Of a DNA stretch of 44,803 bases, positions 32,065 to 39,862 are shown piece by piece. The stretch is from DAOVQB01 sp023128935. Lineage in GTDB: Bacteria; Eisenbacteria; RBG-16-71-46; CAIMUX01; WJJG01. The notes under the pieces are model-generated. The model was not told where the DNA came from. It made no database searches and was given only the letters and a program-made list of their open reading frames with translations. The stretch is from assembly GCA_030628905.1 (NCBI GenBank), contig DAOVQB010000014.1, positions 1-44,803 on the forward strand, given 5' to 3'. A program made the position numbers and the translations under genes. Within the stretch, counting starts at the first letter, position 1, and every line of letters starts with the position of its first letter.

Positions 32065-33656
32065 GACTGTCATTGCCGCTGAAGGCAATTGCCGCACTCC
32101 TGGCTGCGTTGCTTCTCGGTTGCGTATCATGCAGTCTCTTCAGACTTGGCGGGAGCACGTCGGCTTGGCCCCCGGGCGTGGAAGCCGCGCTGCGAAAATC
32201 GGGAGCCAACGCTTGCGAGTTGCGCCGGGTTCTCCAACACTACCGGGCACAGGATGATTCCCTGAAGTTCCAGGCCACCTGCTACTTGATCGAGAACATG
32301 GAGGGCCACAGCTACGCGATCCTCAGCCTATGCGATTCCGCCGAAGCAGATGTCGAGTTGAATGTGCTGGATTATCCCGACTACAAAACCCTGATGGCAA
32401 CTGTGGAGGAGATTGAGGCCGAGCGCGGAGAGCTGGACTACCATCGCAAGGAGATCCGGAACGATCTTGAAACCATGCCCGCTGATCTCCTCATCGAGCA
32501 TATCGACCTGGCCTTCCACGCATGGCGTGACCTTCCATGGGCGCAGCACCTCTCGTCCGATGATTTCCTGGCCTACGTACTCCCCTACCGCGGCAGCAAC
32601 GAACCGCTCGAGAGCTGGCGCCCCCACTTCCTCGCTCGCTACGCAGATCTGGCCACTGAGATGACGGATCCCACGGACCCTATTGAAGCCGCCAAGCTGA
32701 TCAATGGCGATCTTATCGAATGGTTCAAATTCGATCCCCGGTTCTACCTCCACCCCACAGATCAGGGCCTCGCAGAAATGCTCAAGAACAGGATGGGGCG
32801 CTGCGAGGACATGACGAATCTGGCCATCTATGCCATGCGGGCCAATGGGCTGGCGGTCACGAGCGACTACACGCCTCACTGGGCCAACGCAGGGAATAAC
32901 CACGCCTGGAACGCGATTCTGGACCGTGACGGCGAGGTTATCATTTTCATGGGCGCTGAAGCTCACCCCACCGAGTACGCACTCAGCAACAAGCTCGCGA
33001 AGGTATATCGAAAAACCTACGCCTGGCAACCCGACAACCTTGTCTTCCAGAAGGAAGAATGGGAGCAGGTCCCGGGCTGGTTGAAGGGAAAGAACTACGT
33101 TGACGTGACGTCTGACTATCAGGAAGTGATAGACGTCACGGTTGGGTTGGAAGAACCCACGCCCGACAGCGTTGCTTTCGCGTATCTGTGCGTGTTCAAT
33201 TCCGGGAAATGGAAAGCAATCCACTGGGGGCGGATTGAGGACGGACATAGCACCTTCACCGACATGGGGAAAGATATTGTCTACCTGCCCGCGTACTTCG
33301 TTCGTAAGGAACTTCTGCCCGCCGCTTCACCATTCATTCTGCATCAGAACGGAGAGATTACCAGCTTAGTCCCGCAGGAACAGGACACCATGACGCTCCG
33401 TGTGACTTCCACAACGGGGCGAGCAAAGGCGGCCAGTACGGATGGAATCCGCAAGAGCCTCCTGGAATCCGGTAAGACCTATGAGATCTTCTGCTGGAAG
33501 GGCGAATGGATCTCAGCAGGGAAGACCATGGCGGGTGAGGAACCACTGGCGTTCGCCGGACTTCCGGGGGGCGCCCTCTATTGGATGGTGGCGGAGGGAT
33601 CGCGCAAGGATGAGCGCATATTTACCTACGAGGGAAAAAACCAGGTCTGGTGGTAG
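32061..33656 (+). CDS. Transglutaminase-like lipoprotein
   Basis: A 531-residue exported protein. The signal is a lipoprotein type with LLLGC (C21). Residues about 30-220 are helical with acidic segments (FLAYVLPYRGSNEPLESWR). The transglutaminase core follows: C248 in GRCEDMTNLAIYAMRANG and H281 in NNHAWNAI. The third catalytic residue is not obvious because the usual VDP segment is replaced by IIFMGAE. The last 200 residues are beta-rich (FAYLCVFNSGKWKAIHWG, DIVYLPAYF). The general plan resembles bacterial surface transglutaminase-like proteins, possibly proteases. The ATG at 32061 has GGAGG 6 nt upstream and overlaps the RlmN-like stop (ATGA). Confidence 0.85.
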   Translation: MRLSLPLKAIAALLAALLLGCVSCSLFRLGGSTSAWPPGVEAALRKSGANACELRRVLQHYRAQDDSLKFQATCYLIENMEGHSYAILSLCDSAEADVELNVLDYPDYKTLMATVEEIEAERGELDYHRKEIRNDLETMPADLLIEHIDLAFHAWRDLPWAQHLSSDDFLAYVLPYRGSNEPLESWRPHFLARYADLATEMTDPTDPIEAAKLINGDLIEWFKFDPRFYLHPTDQGLAEMLKNRMGRCEDMTNLAIYAMRANGLAVTSDYTPHWANAGNNHAWNAILDRDGEVIIFMGAEAHPTEYALSNKLAKVYRKTYAWQPDNLVFQKEEWEQVPGWLKGKNYVDVTSDYQEVIDVTVGLEEPTPDSVAFAYLCVFNSGKWKAIHWGRIEDGHSTFTDMGKDIVYLPAYFVRKELLPAASPFILHQNGEITSLVPQEQDTMTLRVTSTTGRAKAASTDGIRKSLLESGKTYEIFCWKGEWISAGKTMAGEEPLAFAGLPGGALYWMVAEGSRKDERIFTYEGKNQVWW

Positions 33657-33696
33657 GACGCCGCCAAACCTAGACCGCCGCTGGCGGGGAGCCTTG

Positions 33697-34140
33697 GTGG
33701 AACGTCTGCGCGCCGATGCAGAACGTATTGCAGCCAAATTCGACCTGAAGTTCACATCCATCGAGGCTGAGAGCAGCCGCGTCAAGAGGCGCTACGGATC
33801 CTGCCACAAGGACGGGCGCATCAAGATCCGGATCGCGCATGCGCGCACGGGGCGCCCACTCAAGTACTCCAGCATGATCGATACGCTCTGTCACGAGCTG
33901 GCTCACCTGAAGCACTTCAATCACAGTGCTCGTTTCCGCCTACTCTACCTCAGGATTCAGGCCTGGGCTCGCCAGGAGGGCATCTATCGCCCGCGACCCA
34001 GGAGGGCCCCCGTGCTGCCAGAGGCGCGATTCAGCGAGGGCGTCGGGGTGCTTTCCACCCCCGGATTCCCCGCCGAACTGCCCGTTAGACAGTCCGCCGA
34101 TCGCCGCAGCCTACAACCCGAACAGCTCGAACTGCTCTAG
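33697..34140 (+). CDS. YgjP-like metal-dependent protease (DUF45)
   Basis: About 147 residues, a small zinc metallopeptidase of the YgjP/SprT-like group. The HELAH motif (H66, E67, H70) and a downstream H76 in HFNHSARF give the three zinc ligands and the catalytic Glu. RYGSCHKDGRIKI is the conserved strand just before it. The length is shorter than classic YgjP (about 230-240), lacking part of the N-terminal domain. The tail after residue 100 is Pro/Arg-rich and probably disordered. GTG at 33697 is preferred (GGGGAG 5 nt upstream), with TTG at 33694 possible. An ATG at 33610 would overlap the transglutaminase gene by 47 bp. Substrates unknown. Confidence 0.78.
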   Translation: MERLRADAERIAAKFDLKFTSIEAESSRVKRRYGSCHKDGRIKIRIAHARTGRPLKYSSMIDTLCHELAHLKHFNHSARFRLLYLRIQAWARQEGIYRPRPRRAPVLPEARFSEGVGVLSTPGFPAELPVRQSADRRSLQPEQLELL

Positions 34141-34254
34141 CTCGGCACACAGGAGGGTGCGAATCGCAGCCATATCAGCTCGGCCATTTGATAGTCCTTA
34201 TTATATCCCCCGTGATGGTCGACAGTTATGGCACCAATAAACGGAGGATCGGAG

Positions 34255-36108
34255 ATGATTCAGGCATGGTTTGGGTATCAGATATCCGCGGATGGGCTCA
34301 GATTCGAATTTGGGCACCGTGATCGTGGGATGCGGGAAGGCACGCGGACACCGGTAGGCCTGTTTTCGGCGTGGCTACTGCCTGCCCGCCTGCTTACAAC
34401 GTGGCTACTGCCTGCCCGCCTGCTTACAACGTGGCTACTGCCTGCGTGCCTGCTTGCTGCTCTAACTAGTGATGCCCATGCCGCACGGCCGGAAGACTAC
34501 CCGCCGCTCGGATTCAAGCCATTGCCCCCATCGGTGGCGCAGAGCCTGATGGCACCCACCTCGATCCTGCCATCCGTTCCGTCAAGCCTTGACTGGCGGG
34601 ACGCCGGCATCATCACCGCCGCTAAGAATCAGCTTCAGTGCGGCGGCTGCTGGTCCTTTGCGGCTTCAGGATGCCTCGAAGCCATGGCTGTCCTAAGAGG
34701 CGCAGCGGGTTCCATCGATCTCTCTGAGCAGTTCTCTCTCTCCTGCGACACCCTCGAATTCATGGCTGTCACGAATGACGGGTGCTGCGGAGGCTCGGTC
34801 ACAGCCTTTGAGTTCCTCAAAAACAACCATGCACTCACCGAGGCCTGCTTCCCTTACGGCGAGGGAGACAAATGGGGTCCGCGAGAGTGCACGCCAGGTG
34901 GCGGAGTGGGCTCCTGGAACCTGGTGGATTGCCCCGACCCCTTCCCGCCCAACTCCGGATGGAATGTTGTCGCGTGGACCCTGCTTCCGGCAGATGTATC
35001 AGGGATAGTGTCGGTTGCCAATCTCAAGGCAGCCCTCCTGGACGGGCCGGTCTGGCTCGGCTACTACGTCTATAATGATTTCTATACGTTCTGGCAAAGC
35101 GCGGGGTCGAACGAGGTCTACACGCACACGGGAGGCGGCAGCGCCCTTGGGGGACACGCGATCCTCCTGATCGGCTACGACGATAGCAAGAGCGCTTGGA
35201 TTATAAAGAATAGCTGGGGTCTGACCGGCCCATCCGGCGACGGGACTTGCCTGATCTCCTACACCGCCAACTGCGATTTCGGCATCAACGGGGCAACCAT
35301 CACCGTCATGCCGGGACCTCTTCAGGAAGCGGCGTGCTGCGCCGCTGACGGCTCCTGCTATGTCACCACCGAGGGTGCCTGCAGCGCCATTGGAGGCGCG
35401 TGGTATTCCGGTTCGAGCAGCTGTAGCCCAAACCCCTGCCCGGATGTGGGAGCCTGCTGCTTCGCTGATGGTGACTGCGAAATCATGACCGAGGGGGACT
35501 GCGCCACGGCAGGCGGCACGTGGCATGTGGAATGGACTGACTGCGATCCCAACCCCTGCCCGCAGCCCGAAGCGGCCTGCTGTTCGGATGAGGGCTCCTG
35601 CCAGATCCTGACCCAGGCGGCATGCACCGCAGCCAGCGGCACCTGGCATTCAGAATGGACTACTTGCGAGCCCAACCCCTGCCCGCAGCTGGCGGCCTGC
35701 TGCTCCAACACCGGCACCTGCCAGCTGATGTTAGCGGGTGCTTGCGCCACGGCCGGTGGCACGTGGTTGGAGGCGTTCGAGAGTTGTGATCCCAACCCCT
35801 GTGAACTCCACGTCTGCTGCATCGCAGGCGCCTGCTCTCTCATTCGAGAGGATGAATGCATCGATCAGGCGGGCCAATGGCATGCGGGATACGATGACTG
35901 TGCAACGGTCAACTGTGCTGATTCTGTGAAGGTCTGCTGCGTGGAGACTGAGTGTTTCCTTGCATGGGAGGCGGATTGTCAGAGCCTGGGTGGCGTTTTC
36001 CACCCGTCACTTGCGACCTGCGACCCAAACCCATGCCCAGTTCCGGCCAGCAAACCCTCCTGGGGCAGCATCAAGTCGAGGTTCCGCAAACCGAAGCAGA
36101 CCAAGTAG
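34255..36108 (+). CDS. Papain-like cysteine protease with six Cys-rich repeats
   Basis: A 617-residue exported C1A-type protease. The export segment at residues 40-72 is built from a 10-residue repeat (WLLPARLLTT), encoded by a 30-bp DNA repeat. The protease domain spans about 105-360: Q126 and C132 in NQLQCGGCW, H in GGHAILLIGY and N in IIKNSWG, all present. Residues about 365-600 hold six repeats of about 40 residues with the pattern CC-x4-G-x-C ... C ... G.W ... C-x-PNPC, the last two diverged. This repeat type is common in surface proteins of planctomycete- and Eisenbacteria-like bacteria. A basic tail follows (SRFRKPKQTK). The ATG at 34255 has GGAGG 7 nt upstream, although it leaves about 39 residues before the hydrophobic core. 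It is only distantly similar to the protease at 16458-18602. Confidence 0.9.
   Translation: MIQAWFGYQISADGLRFEFGHRDRGMREGTRTPVGLFSAWLLPARLLTTWLLPARLLTTWLLPACLLAALTSDAHAARPEDYPPLGFKPLPPSVAQSLMAPTSILPSVPSSLDWRDAGIITAAKNQLQCGGCWSFAASGCLEAMAVLRGAAGSIDLSEQFSLSCDTLEFMAVTNDGCCGGSVTAFEFLKNNHALTEACFPYGEGDKWGPRECTPGGGVGSWNLVDCPDPFPPNSGWNVVAWTLLPADVSGIVSVANLKAALLDGPVWLGYYVYNDFYTFWQSAGSNEVYTHTGGGSALGGHAILLIGYDDSKSAWIIKNSWGLTGPSGDGTCLISYTANCDFGINGATITVMPGPLQEAACCAADGSCYVTTEGACSAIGGAWYSGSSSCSPNPCPDVGACCFADGDCEIMTEGDCATAGGTWHVEWTDCDPNPCPQPEAACCSDEGSCQILTQAACTAASGTWHSEWTTCEPNPCPQLAACCSNTGTCQLMLAGACATAGGTWLEAFESCDPNPCELHVCCIAGACSLIREDECIDQAGQWHAGYDDCATVNCADSVKVCCVETECFLAWEADCQSLGGVFHPSLATCDPNPCPVPASKPSWGSIKSRFRKPKQTK
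34371..34460 (+). repeat. 30-bp tandem triplication in a signal peptide
   Basis: Three 30-bp units (34371-34400, 34401-34430, 34431-34460) encode WLLPARLLTT twice and a diverged third copy. Units 1 and 2 are identical. The repeat forms the hydrophobic core of the export signal of the protease. Confidence 0.9.
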
Positions 36109-36244
36109 TCCAGTCGCCCCAGTCGCCTACGGGCTCTTCTTCTCAGGAAGCGCGGCTCACTGCCGATGAAACCACAAGGAGGCTATGAGCCGGTTATTCC
36201 GGACCGATGTCGCGCATCCCTGCCAGGAGGTCAAGGAGGACCAC

Positions 36245-37285
36245 ATGAAACCAACCACCCTTGGTCAACTCGAACGAGTGAATCCGGAGTCCTACTGGAA
36301 ACGCGAGAATCGCGGCTTCACTGCTTGGCTGGCAGAAGAGGGAAACATCAAGCTGCTAGGTACCACACTCGGCATCGAATTGGAACTGCAAGCTCGGGAG
36401 AAAACCATCGGCCCCTTCAGGGCGGACATTCTGTGCAGAGACATCGCCGCAGACAGCTGGGTGCTTGTCGAAACGCAGATGGGACCGACCAACTACGCCC
36501 ACCTGGGGCAACTCCTGACACACGCAGCGGGATTGAATGCCGTCACTATCGTTTGGATCGCTGAGCGCTTCACGCAGGAACATCGGGCTGCCATTGATTG
36601 GCTCAATGAGGCGACCGATGAGCACCTGAGCTTCTTCGGTCTGGAAATCGAACTCTGGCGCATCGGCAACTCTCCCCCCGCACCCAAATTCAACGCGGTC
36701 TGCATACCAAACCGATGGACTCAGGGCGTCATGGACGCTGCCAATCTGATGCAGTCCTCAGCTCCCGATGACAATCTCACAGAGATCAAGAAACTCCAAC
36801 GCGCCTACTGGCAGGCGTTCCGGAGCTATCTTTCCAAGGAGAATTCCCTGCTCCAGCCCGGTAAGGTGATGCCCGTGCATTGGATGAGCATGAGTCTTGG
36901 CCGGAGCGGGTTCGGGCTCAATGCCGTGGCCACCAGATTCAACCCGGAAAGCGAAAGCCAGAAGGCCGGAGAAATTCGAACCGAGGTCGTCATCACGCAT
37001 GCGGGGGCCAAGGTCCACTTCGCCTTGCTGGAGGACCAGCGTGAGGAGATCGAACACGCGCTCGGTGAACGATTGACCTGGTACGATCCACCTGAGGCCA
37101 AGTACAGCAAGATCATCCTGCGTCGCGCGGCTGACGTCACAGACCGGCGTGCCTGGCCCGAGCAGCACGCGTGGCTCAAGGCCCGGCTCGAGGCTTTCTA
37201 CCAGATTTTCGCACCCAGGATCCGAGGGTTGAGTCTCGAGGATCTCCCGGAGCGATCCGAGGAGTGCAGCCCTCTGCAGACCTGA
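36245..37285 (+). CDS. DUF4268 protein with PD-(D/E)xK-like N-terminus
   Basis: A 346-residue cytoplasmic protein. The N-terminal half contains GPFRADILCRD followed by WVLVETQMG, which resembles the D...ExQ core of PD-(D/E)xK nucleases, and YAHLGQLLTHAAG. The C-terminal half matches the DUF4268 pattern (YWQAFRSYL, SGFGLNAVATR, YDPPEAKYSKIIL). Such proteins are found near restriction-modification and defence genes, but none is present here. The molecular role is unproven. The ATG at 36245 has GGAGG 6 nt upstream; a GTG/ATG extension to 36185 is weaker. Confidence 0.83.
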   Translation: MKPTTLGQLERVNPESYWKRENRGFTAWLAEEGNIKLLGTTLGIELELQAREKTIGPFRADILCRDIAADSWVLVETQMGPTNYAHLGQLLTHAAGLNAVTIVWIAERFTQEHRAAIDWLNEATDEHLSFFGLEIELWRIGNSPPAPKFNAVCIPNRWTQGVMDAANLMQSSAPDDNLTEIKKLQRAYWQAFRSYLSKENSLLQPGKVMPVHWMSMSLGRSGFGLNAVATRFNPESESQKAGEIRTEVVITHAGAKVHFALLEDQREEIEHALGERLTWYDPPEAKYSKIILRRAADVTDRRAWPEQHAWLKARLEAFYQIFAPRIRGLSLEDLPERSEECSPLQT

Positions 37286-37379
37286 GAGCAAAGCCGTCGG
37301 CATGTCCTAACAGCTCACCAGCAGCTGCTGTGGCTGTATGGCCGCCCTGAATTGCTCTGGAGCTGAACGAGGCAGAAAA

Positions 37380-38597
37380 ATGAAGGAAAAACGGCGCATT
37401 CTCTTTGTTGACGACGAGCCCAAGGTTCTCGAGGGCATCCGTCGCATGCTGCGTTGCCTCCGGAAAGAATGGGACATGTCGTTTGCCGGGGGGGGGCAAG
37501 AGGCTCTGGATATACTCGCTGACAATCACATGGACGTAGTCGTCTCTGATATGCGCATGCCAGGGATGACAGGGGTGGAACTTCTGACTCAGGTCAAAGA
37601 ACGGTATCCCACGACTGTACGCATTGCTCTCTCCGGCCAAGCTTCACAGGATATCGTGCTCCGCTGCACAGGTCCCGTCCACCAGTATCTACTCAAACCC
37701 ACAGACGCGGGGGTCCTGAAATCGACCGTCGAGCGGGTTTGCATGCTCAAAGAGATCCTGTCGGTGGATCGCCTCAGGGGATTGACCACACAGCTTGAGT
37801 CACTCCCAAGCATGCCAGCACTCTATGCCGAGCTGCAAACACAGTCGGAATCGGCCAGCGTATCATTGGAGACACTCTCGCGGGTCATCTCCCAGGATCT
37901 GGCTATGAGCGCGAAGGTGCTGCAACTTGCCAACTCCGCTTTCTTTGGCTCCCCCCGGCGCGTCTCCAGCCCAGCAGATGCGGTCGCCCATCTGGGATTG
38001 GAAACGGTCAAAGCCCTCGTCCTGTCCGTTCAGGTTTTCTCTCAACTGGATGATAATGCGCGCAAGACGTTCTCACTGGATCATCTCTGGAAGCACAGCC
38101 TAGCCGTGGCAAGCGCGTCAAGACAGATCGCCATCTCTGAGGAGATGGACCAAGAGGTCGTGGATCATGCTTTCCTAGCAGGCCTGCTTCATGACGTAGG
38201 CAAGCTCGCGCTCGCAGTCATTCTGCCGGAGGAGTATGGCTCGACGCTTCAGCACGCATTGACCCAGGGAATCGAGACGCACAAGGCCGAGACCGACCGG
38301 CTCGGCGCAACGCACGCGGAGGTGGGCGCCTACTTGCTTGGGCTCTGGGGCTATGCTGATCCCATCATCCAAGCCGTCGCATATCACCATAGGCCGGCAG
38401 CAGCCGTCAGTGAAGGCTTTGATGCACTGACGGCCGCGCATGTCGCCAACGCCCTTGCCGGCGAGTCCGATCCGCCCAGCTCCAGCGCGCCATCAAGGAT
38501 CGATCGCGACTACCTCGAGCAGTTGGGGTTGGTTGAACGATTGGAGATGTGGTCAGACGCCTTCTCACAGAACGATCAAACCCGGGAGGCCAGCTGA
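37380..38597 (+). CDS. Response regulator with HDOD output domain (copy 1)
   Basis: A 405-residue cytoplasmic signalling protein. The receiver domain (residues 1-120) has the acidic pair FVDDE, phospho-acceptor Asp in VVVSDMRMPGM, and K in LLKP. The HDOD domain (about 145-360) includes QDLAMSAKVLQLANSAFFG and LLHDVGKLAL, so the HD pair is kept. HDOD proteins act in signalling without a settled reaction. The start at 37380 has GAGG 7 nt upstream. It overlaps the following kinase gene by one base (TGATG), so its partner is probably that kinase. It is a clear paralogue of 41779-43056. Confidence 0.93.
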   Translation: MKEKRRILFVDDEPKVLEGIRRMLRCLRKEWDMSFAGGGQEALDILADNHMDVVVSDMRMPGMTGVELLTQVKERYPTTVRIALSGQASQDIVLRCTGPVHQYLLKPTDAGVLKSTVERVCMLKEILSVDRLRGLTTQLESLPSMPALYAELQTQSESASVSLETLSRVISQDLAMSAKVLQLANSAFFGSPRRVSSPADAVAHLGLETVKALVLSVQVFSQLDDNARKTFSLDHLWKHSLAVASASRQIAISEEMDQEVVDHAFLAGLLHDVGKLALAVILPEEYGSTLQHALTQGIETHKAETDRLGATHAEVGAYLLGLWGYADPIIQAVAYHHRPAAAVSEGFDALTAAHVANALAGESDPPSSSAPSRIDRDYLEQLGLVERLEMWSDAFSQNDQTREAS

Positions 38598-39862
38598 TGA
38601 GTGGTCATTCTACAGAACTCGCTCGCCTTCAGCACGAACTCGCAGTCACACGCAATGAGCTCTCGCGCCTGCAGGCAGCGCTGGATGGCGCCTTCGACGC
38701 CGTCCTCATCACTGATTCAAGTGGCCAGGTAGACTATGTCAATTCGGCCTTCGGCGCGCTTTTTGGGCACACGCTCGACTCCCTTAGGAAATCCGGACTT
38801 GATTCCATCCATAGCGACTCTGCTGCTGCGCGGTCGATCTGGGCAGCGATTCAGCGCCTTGAGCAGTGGAGCGGCAAAGTCCAACTGCGAACCCAAGCAG
38901 GCAGGGATTTTCCAGCCGATTTGCATGCAGCGCCCATCCCCTCCAAGGATCTGAAAATGGGTGGCATGCTTCTATGTGTCAAGGATCTCACGGCCTTGAA
39001 AACGATGGAGCGTCAACTGCTTCAGGCCCAGAAGCTTCAGTCGATCGGTCAGCTCGCCTCCGGCATCGCGCATGAGCTTAACACCCCGACGCAGTATGTC
39101 GGTGACAACCTACGGTTCATGGATGAAGCCACCGCGGACATCTTCCAGCTCCTGGAGGCCTACGAGAAACTCCTGTCTTCAGCCAGAGCGGCCGGCGTTG
39201 ATGCCGACCGCATCTCCGCAGTGGAATCAGCCATCGAGGATGCAGATGTGGAATACCTGCGCGAGGAGGTCCCCAAGGCCATTCAGCAGGCCCTTGAGGG
39301 TACGCAGCGCGTTACAACCATTGTTCAAGCAATGAAGGAATTCTCCCACCCTGGGACGGGGCAGAAGCAGGCCATCGACTTGTCCCATGCCATCCGCAGC
39401 ACGATCACAGTGGCAACCAATCGATGGAAGTATGCCGCGAAAATGGAGGTGGACTTCGACCCCGACTTGCCCGCGGTTCCTTGCCTAGCTGGGGAAGTCA
39501 ACCAGACCGTGCTCAATCTCATCGTCAATGCCGCTGATGCGATCGTCGAGGCCATACCAGAGGGTTCAACCGAGCTCGGCCTCATCAAGGTAACGACCAA
39601 GCACAACGCTCCGTGGGCTGAGATCCGGATCCAGGATAGTGGGCCCGGGATTCCCAAAGAGATCCAGGATCGGGTTTTCGATCCCTTCTTCACTACGAAG
39701 AAAGTAGGCGAGGGAAGTGGACAGGGTTTGGCCATCTCCTATGTAGCCATCGTCGAGAAACATGGCGGAACGCTCACGTTCGAATCTGAAGAGGGGCAGG
39801 GAACAACATTCATCATCCGTCTTCCCCTGAGTCCATCGGAGCAATCCGCCGCCGCGGCATGA
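38597..39862 (+). CDS. PAS-containing sensor histidine kinase
   Basis: A 421-residue soluble histidine kinase. A short N-terminal coiled coil (LARLQHELAVTRNEL) leads into a PAS domain (about 30-135, AVLITDSSGQVDYVN). The H-box is GIAHELNTPTQYVGDN with H159. The ATPase has the N-box NLIVNAADAI, G1 DSGPGIP and the F/G2 region VFDPFFTTK, GQGLAISY. No membrane segment is seen, so it senses a cytoplasmic signal. It is translationally coupled to the HDOD regulator upstream (1-bp overlap) and to a second kinase downstream (ATGA overlap). Confidence 0.94.
   Translation: MSGHSTELARLQHELAVTRNELSRLQAALDGAFDAVLITDSSGQVDYVNSAFGALFGHTLDSLRKSGLDSIHSDSAAARSIWAAIQRLEQWSGKVQLRTQAGRDFPADLHAAPIPSKDLKMGGMLLCVKDLTALKTMERQLLQAQKLQSIGQLASGIAHELNTPTQYVGDNLRFMDEATADIFQLLEAYEKLLSSARAAGVDADRISAVESAIEDADVEYLREEVPKAIQQALEGTQRVTTIVQAMKEFSHPGTGQKQAIDLSHAIRSTITVATNRWKYAAKMEVDFDPDLPAVPCLAGEVNQTVLNLIVNAADAIVEAIPEGSTELGLIKVTTKHNAPWAEIRIQDSGPGIPKEIQDRVFDPFFTTKKVGEGSGQGLAISYVAIVEKHGGTLTFESEEGQGTTFIIRLPLSPSEQSAAAA

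Noticed and set aside
33442..33696. N-terminal extension of the YgjP-like gene back to 33442
   Set aside because: It lies within the transglutaminase-like gene in another frame and is Arg/Trp-rich without family similarity.
34190..34215. Promoter TTGATA / TATTAT before the second papain-like protease
   Set aside because: The two boxes are only about 5 nt apart and no better -35 box lies at 17 nt.
34371..34460. CRISPR-like repeat array
   Set aside because: Units are directly adjacent without spacers and are translated as part of a protein.
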